Assembly (NCBI GenBank): GCA_963781155.1 | Contig: CAWAEC010000006.1 | Coordinates: 372,001-436,000, forward strand | Source of the DNA: PALSA-693 sp963781155 | GTDB lineage: Bacteria > Actinomycetota > Acidimicrobiia > Acidimicrobiales > Palsa-688 | Direction: 5' to 3' | DNA: 64,000 bases | Shown: piece by piece, positions 53,845 to 60,333 of the stretch | Numbering within the stretch: position 1 is the first letter of the stretch | How the letters are laid out: every line of letters starts with the position of its first letter | Translations under genes and position numbers: made by a program | Notes under the pieces: generated by a model | What the model was told of the DNA's origin: nothing | Seen by the model: only the letters and a program-made list of their open reading frames with translations | Databases searched by the model: none

Positions 53845-55980
53845 ATGGCCGACCCGTGGACCTCGCATGCGAGGGTCTCACTGGGGGGACCGGACGATCG
53901 GGTGACCCTGGTCGAAGGGTCCGCCTTCATGATCTGCGCTCCCGATGGCGACGTGGCACCGGTATCCGCCGAAGGGTTCTTCTTCCGGGACACCCGGTTT
54001 CTCTCTCGCTGGTCCCTCCACATCAACGGGCAAGCCCCCGAGGCGCTCGCCCGCGCCGTCTCCGACCCATACTCCGGCACGTTCGTGGCCCGGTCGCGCC
54101 CTCGCCCGGGCAAGGCCGACTCCAACCTGATGGTCGAGCGACGCCGTTACGTGGGGCGGGGCATGCGAGAGGACCTGGTCATCCGGAACTTCAGCGAGGA
54201 GCCGGCGTACTGCGCGGCCGAGCTGATCTACGGCGCCGATTTCGCCGATCTGTTCGCGGTCAAGGAGGACAGGGCGACGGGCAGCGGCGAGCGCGACGTC
54301 GTCCACCAGGACGGATGCCTGTTGTTCAGCCACAAAAACGGCTCCCACCGACGCAGCCTCCGCATCTCCTTCTCCCAGCCCGCCGTGCTCGACGGCAACA
54401 CCGCCCGCTGGGAGGTGATCATCGAGTCCAAGGGGACGTGGACCCTGTGCCAGCAGTTCACTTGCGGCATCGACGACGACGAGATCGAGCCTCGCTGGCT
54501 GTGCGGCCAGCCCATCGAGCGGGCCAAGCCCGCAGAACGCATGGCGGCCTGGCGGCGCAGCGTGCCGGTCCTGGACACTGACTATGAAGGGCTGCGGTCC
54601 GTGGTGGCGCGCAGCGCCGAAGACCTGGGCGCCCTGCGGATCTTCGACCCCGATTACCCGGAGCGGACCGTCGTGGCGGCCGGTGCCCCCTGGTTTATGA
54701 CGCTGTTCGGTCGAGACTCCCTGTTGACCGCCTGGATGGCCCTGCTGGTCGACCCCGAGTTGGCCCTCGGGACACTGCAAACCCTGGCCCGGTTCCAGGG
54801 CCGGGATGTCCGGCCCTACAACGAGGAGGAGCCCGGCCGCATCCTTCACGAGATGCGCTTCGGTGAGGCCTCGTCGCTATCCCTCGGCGGAGGCACCATC
54901 TATTACGGCACCGCGGATGCTACTCCGCTGTTCGTAATGCTCCTGGGAGAGCTGCGGCGCTGGGGTCTGGCCCGCGAGGCCGTCGACGAACTGCTCCCGC
55001 ACGCCGATCGGGCTATTCAGTGGATCGAGGAGTTCGGCGACCGCGACGGCGACGGCTACGTCGAATACCAGCGCACGTCGGACCGGGGTCTCCGCAACCA
55101 GGGCTGGAAGGACACCAACGACGCCGTCCGTTTCGCCGACGGCCGTCTCGCGGACCCGCCGATCGCGCTGGCCGAAGTCCAGGGGTACACGTACGGCGCC
55201 TACCTGGCCCGCGCCTTTTTCGCTGCGGAGCAAGGCGACGCCGCCCGCTCGTCCGAACTGCGCGCTCGGGCTGCCGCCCTGAAGGCCGCCTTCAACCGCG
55301 ACTTCTGGTTGGAGGACAAGGGCTGGATCGCGATGGGCCTGGACCGGGACAAGAAGCCCATCGACGCGCTCACCTCCAACATGGGCCACTGCCTGTGGAC
55401 GGGAATTCTCGACGCCGACAAGGCCGACGCGGTGGCGCGAAAGCTGCTCAGCCCCGACCTGTTCAGCGGGTGGGGTGTTCGGACCCTGGGTGCCTCCATG
55501 ATCGGCTACAACCCCATCAGCTACCACTGCGGGTCGGTCTGGCCCCACGACAACGCCATCGTGGCCGCCGGCTTGATGCGCTACGGGTACGTGCGCGAGG
55601 CCCAGCGGGTGATCATGTCCATCCTGGACGCGGCCGTGGCCCAGGGGGGCCGGCTGCCCGAGTTGTTCAGCGGGCTGGAGCGGATGGAACTGCCCCTGGT
55701 GGTGTCGTACCCGACGTCGTGTTCGCCTCAGGCCTGGGCTGCGGCGTCGCCGCTGCTCATGTTAAGGACCCTGCTGCGCCTGGACCCCTGGGTGCCCCGG
55801 GGCAAGGTGTGGCTCCATCCCGCGCTCCCCGAGCAGATCGGGCGCCTGTACGTGGGCCGCATCCCCCTGGCCGGTGCCCGGGTGTCGGTCACGGTCGAGG
55901 GCGACAAGATGGAGGTCGAGGGCCTGCCGGCCGATCTCGAGCTGGTCGACGCCCCTCGACATCCCCTCACGGGCTCCTGA
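53845..55980 (+). CDS. Glycogen debranching enzyme/amylo-alpha-1,6-glucosidase family protein
   Basis: A 711-residue protein of two domains. The N-terminal beta domain (SAEGFFFRDTRFLSRWSLHI, ERRRYVGRGMREDL) is the bacterial GDE-N type; the C-terminal (alpha/alpha)6 domain holds PWFMTLFGRDSLLTAWMAL, the general-acid region FGDRDGDGYVEYQ, NQGWKDTNDAVRF and GSVWPHDNAIVAAGL. It should hydrolyse alpha-1,6 branch points or act on related oligosaccharides. TAGCCT (53830-53835) is 9 nt before the ATG. It is divergent from sufC, separated by 90 bp. Confidence 0.87.
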   Translation: MADPWTSHARVSLGGPDDRVTLVEGSAFMICAPDGDVAPVSAEGFFFRDTRFLSRWSLHINGQAPEALARAVSDPYSGTFVARSRPRPGKADSNLMVERRRYVGRGMREDLVIRNFSEEPAYCAAELIYGADFADLFAVKEDRATGSGERDVVHQDGCLLFSHKNGSHRRSLRISFSQPAVLDGNTARWEVIIESKGTWTLCQQFTCGIDDDEIEPRWLCGQPIERAKPAERMAAWRRSVPVLDTDYEGLRSVVARSAEDLGALRIFDPDYPERTVVAAGAPWFMTLFGRDSLLTAWMALLVDPELALGTLQTLARFQGRDVRPYNEEEPGRILHEMRFGEASSLSLGGGTIYYGTADATPLFVMLLGELRRWGLAREAVDELLPHADRAIQWIEEFGDRDGDGYVEYQRTSDRGLRNQGWKDTNDAVRFADGRLADPPIALAEVQGYTYGAYLARAFFAAEQGDAARSSELRARAAALKAAFNRDFWLEDKGWIAMGLDRDKKPIDALTSNMGHCLWTGILDADKADAVARKLLSPDLFSGWGVRTLGASMIGYNPISYHCGSVWPHDNAIVAAGLMRYGYVREAQRVIMSILDAAVAQGGRLPELFSGLERMELPLVVSYPTSCSPQAWAAASPLLMLRTLLRLDPWVPRGKVWLHPALPEQIGRLYVGRIPLAGARVSVTVEGDKMEVEGLPADLELVDAPRHPLTGS

Positions 55981-56025
55981 CGCTTCCTCCGCAGCCGAGG
56001 CGACGATGGGCGCCGGGCTCCGTTC

Positions 56026-56628
56026 CTACCAGCCCCGGTCGATCCACTCCTGCAGATGCGGCGACTCGTTCCCGATGGTGGTGTCGACGCCGTGACCGGG
56101 TAGCACCCGGGTCTCGGGTGGCAGCGTCGAGAACAGGCGATCCTCGATGGATTGGATGATGGTCGGGAAGTCGCCGCCGGGGAACTTGGTGGCGCCGGGC
56201 CCGCCAGGGAAGAGGGTGTCGCCGCTGAAGAGCACCGGCGAGCCCTGCAGCCGGAAGCACATCGAGCCGGCCGTGTGGCCGGGCGTGGCCAGGGTGTGCA
56301 GACGGAGGCGGCCCACCTTGATCACCGCCCCGTCCTCGAGGACAAAGTCGTAGGACGGGAGCATGGAGGAATCGGCGGCGGTCACGCCCACCTCGTAGCC
56401 GGCGTCGCGCACGGCGGGCACCGCCTGGATGTGGTCCCAGTGGCCGTGCGTCTCGAGCACCTGGCGTACGCCGAGGCGCCGGCACAGGTCGAGGAGCTTG
56501 TCGTGTTCGTTGGCGGCGTCCAACAGGACGGCGTCGCCGGTCTGCTTGCAGCGCAACACGTAGACGTTGTTGTCCATTGGCCCCACGACCACTTTGTGGA
56601 TCTCAGCCTGGCTGTCCTCGTAGTGCAT
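56026..56628 (-). CDS. Glyoxalase II-like metallo-beta-lactamase hydrolase
   Basis: A 200-residue MBL-fold enzyme: THGHWDHIQAV (HxHxDH), ATPGHTAGSMCF, SGDTLFPGG and PGHGVDT supply the metal residues. Related to hydroxyacylglutathione hydrolases, though actinobacteria use mycothiol. ATG 56628 rather than 56634 is chosen because TAGGCT (56641-56636) is 7 nt upstream. Confidence 0.88.
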   Translation of the reverse strand: MHYEDSQAEIHKVVVGPMDNNVYVLRCKQTGDAVLLDAANEHDKLLDLCRRLGVRQVLETHGHWDHIQAVPAVRDAGYEVGVTAADSSMLPSYDFVLEDGAVIKVGRLRLHTLATPGHTAGSMCFRLQGSPVLFSGDTLFPGGPGATKFPGGDFPTIIQSIEDRLFSTLPPETRVLPGHGVDTTIGNESPHLQEWIDRGW

Positions 56629-56693
56629 GGGCATCAGCCTATGGACTAGAAAGTGATTTCGACGATCGAGCGGCCCGAGGGGGACGAACCAGC

Positions 56694-57809
56694 GTGAACT
56701 TTGCCTTTAGCGAAGAGCAGGAGGAGCTCCGCAGGTCGGTCCGGCGCTTCCTCGAGGACAAGTCGCCCGAGGTCGAGGTGCGCCGCCTGATGGACACCAC
56801 CGAAGGCTACGACCCGGCCGTGTGGAAGCAGATGGCCGAGCAGCTTGGCCTCCAGGGCTTGATCATCCCTGAGGAGTTCGGTGGGTCCGGCTACTCCTAC
56901 GTCGAGCTGATCGTCGTTCTCGAGGAGATGGGCCGGGCGCTGCTGTGCGCTCCGTACTTTTCCAGCGTGGCTCTGGCTGCCAACTTGCTGCTGGCATCCG
57001 GAGACGACGCAGCCAAAAAGGAGTTCCTGCCTGGCATTGCCAGCGGCACGACGATCGCCACGGTCGCCCTGGCGGAACCGTCCGGGCGATGGGACGAAGG
57101 CGGCGTCACCCTCGAAGCCAGCGGCTCCGGCGACGCGTTCACTGTCTCGGGAGAGAAGTTGTACGTGCTCGACGGCCACACGGCTGACCTGATCCTGGTC
57201 GCGGCCCGCACGGGCGCCGGCGTGTCGGTCCTGGCCGTGGAGAGGGGGGCGCCGGGATTGACGGCGACGCCCCTGTCGACCATGGACCAGACCCGCAAGC
57301 AGGCTCGGCTCGAGTTCGCGTCCACGCCCGCACGCCTGGTCGGCAACGACGGGGCCGGGTGGTCGGCCATCTCCAGGATGCTGGATCTGGCTGCCGTGGC
57401 TCTGGCCGCGGAACAGGTCGGGGGGGCGCAGCGGGTGCTGGAGATGTCGGTGGAGTACGCCAAGGTTCGGGTTCAGTTCGGCCGGCCCATCGGAAGCTTC
57501 CAGGCCATCAAGCACAAGTGCGCCGACATGTTGCTGGAGGTGGAGTCGGCGAAGTCGGCTGCCTACTACGCCGGCTGGGCCGTCGCCGAAGACAGCGACG
57601 AGGTGCCCGTCGTCGCCAGCCTGGCCAAGTCGTACTGCTCGGAGGCCTACTTCCACGCCGCCGCCGAGAACATCCAGATCCACGGGGGCATCGGCTTCAC
57701 GTGGGAGCACCCCGCGCACCTCTACTTCAAGCGGGCCAAGAGCTCGGAGCTGCTCTTTGGTGACCCCACCTACCACCGCGAGCTCCTCGCCCAGCGCATC
57801 GGGATCTGA
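56694..57809 (+). CDS. FadE-type acyl-CoA dehydrogenase
   Basis: A 371-residue ACAD: FAFSEEQEELRRSVRRFLED, EFGGSGYSYVELIVVLEEMG, ALAEPSGRWDEGG (flavin region), RVQFGRPIGSFQAIKHKCAD and IHGGIGFTWEHPAHLYFKRA. It lacks the classical YEGT Glu region; TWEH-type members include the heteromeric FadE proteins of steroid side-chain oxidation, so it may need a partner. None is adjacent. GTG 56694 has GAGGGGGA upstream. Confidence 0.87.
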   Translation: MNFAFSEEQEELRRSVRRFLEDKSPEVEVRRLMDTTEGYDPAVWKQMAEQLGLQGLIIPEEFGGSGYSYVELIVVLEEMGRALLCAPYFSSVALAANLLLASGDDAAKKEFLPGIASGTTIATVALAEPSGRWDEGGVTLEASGSGDAFTVSGEKLYVLDGHTADLILVAARTGAGVSVLAVERGAPGLTATPLSTMDQTRKQARLEFASTPARLVGNDGAGWSAISRMLDLAAVALAAEQVGGAQRVLEMSVEYAKVRVQFGRPIGSFQAIKHKCADMLLEVESAKSAAYYAGWAVAEDSDEVPVVASLAKSYCSEAYFHAAAENIQIHGGIGFTWEHPAHLYFKRAKSSELLFGDPTYHRELLAQRIGI

Positions 57810-57830
57810 ATTCTTCGTCGCGGGAATGAG

Positions 57831-57859
57831 TTGGCTACCACGCCGGATGTGACTACAAT
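57831..57859 (+). promoter_or_regulatory. Promoter upstream of short-ORF element
   Basis: TTGGCT (57831-57836), 17-bp spacer, TACAAT (57854-57859), preceded by GTGAC. One of the clearest sigma-70-type promoters in the window. Transcription would start near 57866, just before a strong ribosome-binding site and a hairpin-forming short ORF. Confidence 0.65.
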
Positions 57860-57878
57860 CTGGCTCACCGAGGAAAGG

Positions 57879-57952
57879 AGGTGGTCCAGCTGAGCAGTCA
57901 ACGATGTGGGACCTCGGAGGTGGCTGGTCGCTAGGCGGCCGCTGGACCACCT
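57879..57952 (+). ncRNA. Structured RNA element with short ORF inside
   Basis: Perfect 12-bp inverted repeat: AGGTGGTCCAGC (57879-57890) and GCTGGACCACCT (57941-57952), with smaller hairpins (ACCT-CGG-AGGT at 57911-57921) between. The first arm contains the ribosome-binding sequence of a short ORF. The stem could therefore hide or expose the site. About 300 bp (57810-58090) hold no larger gene. Confidence 0.6.
57881..57934 (+). CDS. Putative short leader peptide (14-17 residues)
   Basis: AAAGGAGG (57875-57882) is followed by CTG 57890 in a frame that reads LSSQRCGTSEVAGR up to TAG 57932-57934; with GTG 57881 as start it is VVQ longer. The strong Shine-Dalgarno with 7-nt spacing to CTG favours translation. 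Nothing is known of the peptide; it could regulate the downstream hydrolase by attenuation. Too short for standard gene calling. Confidence 0.5.
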   Translation: MVQLSSQRCGTSEVAGR

Positions 57953-58046
57953 GGTCAATCCACACCAGTTACCAGGGACGAGCCGGTCGGGAAATTGGTC
58001 CCACCCGACATTGAAACGGTCGTTCCGATATCCAGTGAATGTTGCG

Positions 58047-58074
58047 AGCGGGGTCGCCTGAGGGCGGCCCCGCT
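58047..58074 (+). terminator. 12-bp hairpin before the downstream hydrolase
   Basis: AGCGGGGTCGCC-TGAG-GGCGGCCCCGCT: 12 base pairs with one G-T wobble and a 4-nt loop. No T-run follows, so it may be an attenuator-like hairpin or a Rho-independent terminator of the GC-rich actinobacterial type. It lies 17 bp before GTG 58091. Confidence 0.6.
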
Positions 58075-58090
58075 GCGCGAGAGTGGTTCG

Positions 58091-58897
58091 GTGAGCACGC
58101 CCAGCCTCGGTGGCATGGACCCGGCGCCAGAAGAGGGTGGCTCATTCACAATCCCGGTTGGTGATGTGTCGCTGGCGGCCTACCTGGCCCGCCCCGCGCC
58201 TTCCGCCGCCGGGGGCGCCGGCCGGCACGGACTGGTGCTGTGCCACGGCTTTCCCGAAGACCAGAGCGGGTCCGGGCAGCCCGATCGTGGCTACCACGAG
58301 CTGGCCGAACGGCTCGCCGGGGACGCCGGCTGGATGGTGCTCACGTTCAGCTTCCGGGGGATTTCCCGGTCGTCGGGCAACTTCTCCCTGGGAGGGTGGC
58401 TCGCCGACCTGAAGGCGGCTACGGACTTGCTGCTCCAAACGCCGGGCGTGGACGCGGTGTGGACTTGCGGGTTCGCGGCAGGCGGCACCCTGGCCCTGTG
58501 CGCGGCCGGGGAAGATTCTCGTATCCGGGGGGTGGCGGCCTTCTCGGCGCCGGCGGACTTTGCCGAGCGGGCCATGGACGCCAGGCGGTTCGTCGCTCAG
58601 GCCCGGGCGGCCGGAGTGATCCGGGATCCCGGCTTCCCGCCCGACCTGGAGGCGTGGGCCAGGGAGTTGCAGGAGATTCGCCCCCTCGGTTTGATCGGCA
58701 AGATCCCGCCTCGCCCGATCCTCCTGGTGCACGGCGCCAACGACGAGGTGGTGCCGGTTCTCGACGCTCGCGCCCTGGCCGACGCTGCTCACGGCGAGGT
58801 CGAGCTGCGGATCCTCTCCGGTGCGGCCCACCGGCTCCGCCACGATCCCCGCGCCATTGCCATCCTGATCGGGTGGTTGGACCGTCAGCAGGGCTGA
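58091..58897 (+). CDS. Alpha/beta-hydrolase (dienelactone/serine aminopeptidase-like)
   Basis: A 268-residue hydrolase: LVLCHGFPEDQSG (oxyanion), TFSFRGISRSSGNFSLGGW, then the elbow TCGFAAGGTLALC in which the usual Ser is replaced by Ala (G-F-A-A-G), and acid/His HGANDEVVP and GAAHRLRHD. With Ala in the nucleophile position it may not be a catalytic hydrolase. It is convergent with thiE and their ends overlap by 13 bp. GTG 58091 or ATG 58115 may start it. Confidence 0.78.
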   Translation: MSTPSLGGMDPAPEEGGSFTIPVGDVSLAAYLARPAPSAAGGAGRHGLVLCHGFPEDQSGSGQPDRGYHELAERLAGDAGWMVLTFSFRGISRSSGNFSLGGWLADLKAATDLLLQTPGVDAVWTCGFAAGGTLALCAAGEDSRIRGVAAFSAPADFAERAMDARRFVAQARAAGVIRDPGFPPDLEAWARELQEIRPLGLIGKIPPRPILLVHGANDEVVPVLDARALADAAHGEVELRILSGAAHRLRHDPRAIAILIGWLDRQQG

Positions 58898-59544
58898 GTC
58901 GGTTCTCCCGGCATGGCGGCATCGATCGCGGCCCGCAGCCGTCCGGCCGCCGCCTCCGGGTTCGTGGCCGTGGTGAGGTAACGGACCACCACGAACCGCC
59001 GCGCTCCCGCCGCCGCCATCTCTGGCACCGTCTCCGGGGTGACGCCGCCGGTCACGAACCAGGGCCGCGTCTCCTTCGTGGCCGCCGCGTAGCTCAGATA
59101 CTCGAGGCCCGTTCCCGGCCGGCCTAGCTTGGTGGGCGTGCGATTGACCGGTCCGGCAGACAGGTAGTCGGCGGTGGAGCCGCTGGCCGCGTCCCACTCC
59201 GGCGGCGCATGGGTGGAGAACCCGATGATGGCGTCCGGGCCCAGGATGCGCCGGGCCACCTCGGGCGGGGTGTCGTCCTGGCCCACGTGCACCCCGTCGG
59301 CCCGGCACGCCAGGGCCAGGTCCGGGCGGTCGTTGAGGATGAACGGCACGCCGGACTCGCCGCACACCCCCGCCGCCAGCTCGGCCCGGGCCAGCAGGGG
59401 GCGGGCCTCCAGGTTCTTGTCCCGGAGCTGCACGACGTCGACCCCGCCCCGGATGCACGCCGCCAAAAACGGCTCCAGATCGGGTCGATCCGCCGTGCAC
59501 AGGTACAGCCGCCGGCCCGCCAGATCATCCGCCGGCAACGGCAC
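58885..59544 (-). CDS. thiE: Thiamine-phosphate synthase
   Basis: A 219-residue ThiE with RGGVDVVQLRDKNLEARPLL, ILNDRPDLALACRADGVHVG, QDDTPPEVAR, and SAGPVNRTPTKLGRPG; the phosphate loop TGGVTPETV is present. It joins HMP-PP and the thiazole phosphate to thiamine phosphate. Start ATG 59544 overlaps the thiS gene by 20 bp. ThiG is not within the window. Confidence 0.93.
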   Translation of the reverse strand: MPLPADDLAGRRLYLCTADRPDLEPFLAACIRGGVDVVQLRDKNLEARPLLARAELAAGVCGESGVPFILNDRPDLALACRADGVHVGQDDTPPEVARRILGPDAIIGFSTHAPPEWDAASGSTADYLSAGPVNRTPTKLGRPGTGLEYLSYAAATKETRPWFVTGGVTPETVPEMAAAGARRFVVVRYLTTATNPEAAAGRLRAAIDAAMPGEPTQPC

Positions 59545-59725
59545 GCACCAGCTCGATCCGATCCCCGTCCGCCAGGTCGGTCGTCGCCATGTCCCGGCGT
59601 TCGACCGCCGACCCGTTTCGTTCGGCGACGACCCATTTCGCGCCCAGGCCCAGGGCGCTCAGCAGATCGGTCAGACGGGCGCCGTCCGGGAGGGTCACCT
59701 CCTGGCCGTTGGCGACGACGCGCAC
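59525..59725 (-). CDS. thiS: ThiS sulphur-carrier protein
   Basis: A 66-residue ubiquitin-fold protein: MRVVANGQEVTLPDG, LTDLLSALGLGAKWVVAERN and the C-terminal Gly-Gly that is thiocarboxylated. GTG 59725 starts 3 bp after the HhH-GPD gene stop, so it is probably the second gene of that operon, overlapping thiE. Confidence 0.92.
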   Translation of the reverse strand: MRVVANGQEVTLPDGARLTDLLSALGLGAKWVVAERNGSAVERRDMATTDLADGDRIELVRAVAGG

Positions 59726-59728
59726 CGC

Positions 59729-60304
59729 TCAGGTCTTGCTCTTGGCCGCCGCCTTGATCTGCGCCTTGTAGGCGCGCACACGGCCCAGAGAGTCGGTATC
59801 CACGATGTCAGCCACGGACAAATACGTGCCCGTTTCGCCAAACCGGCCTGCGGCCTCCTCCCAGCCCGCCGGCCGAACCCCCAGCTGCTTGCCGAGCAAG
59901 CCGACAAAGATGCGGGCTTTCTGTTCGCCGAAGCCCGGGAGGGCCCGGATCCGCTGGAACAGCTCCTCCCCGGTCGACGCCGTTTGCCAGATGGCCGCAG
60001 GGCTGCCGTGGTACTCGTCCACGATCAACCGGCACAGTTCCTGGACCCGCTTCGCGTTGGCGGCCGGAAAGCGGTGCAGCGCCGGGCGGACCGAGAAGAC
60101 CGCCACCAGCTTGTCCGGGTCCATCGACGCGAGTTCTTCCAGATCGAGCCGGCCGCCAAGGCGCTCCTTGAGATCGAGGGGAGCACTGAAAGCTCGCTCG
60201 AGCGGGATCTGCTGATCCAGGACCATGCCGATCAGCAACGCCAGCGGGTCTTCGGAGAGCAGCCGGTCAGCATCGGGATTCTGGCTCAGGTGCAAAGTGG
60301 CCAC
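59729..60304 (-). CDS. HhH-GPD-type base-excision repair protein (TIGR03252-like)
   Basis: A 191-residue protein: LLIGMVLDQQIPLERAFSAP at the start, ERLGGRLDLEELASMDP, and the hairpin-helix-hairpin ALPGFGEQKARIFVGLLGKQ. It lacks the Fe-S cysteines of endonuclease III/MutY. Actinobacterial members are uncharacterised; the HhH motif suggests damaged-base recognition. GTG 60304 is 6 nt after TACCGT (60316-60311), which favours it over GTG 60307. First gene of the run with thiS and thiE. Confidence 0.83.
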   Translation of the reverse strand: MATLHLSQNPDADRLLSEDPLALLIGMVLDQQIPLERAFSAPLDLKERLGGRLDLEELASMDPDKLVAVFSVRPALHRFPAANAKRVQELCRLIVDEYHGSPAAIWQTASTGEELFQRIRALPGFGEQKARIFVGLLGKQLGVRPAGWEEAAGRFGETGTYLSVADIVDTDSLGRVRAYKAQIKAAAKSKT

Positions 60305-60333
60305 CACCTCACGGTAGCCCGAGAGGGGGCCGC

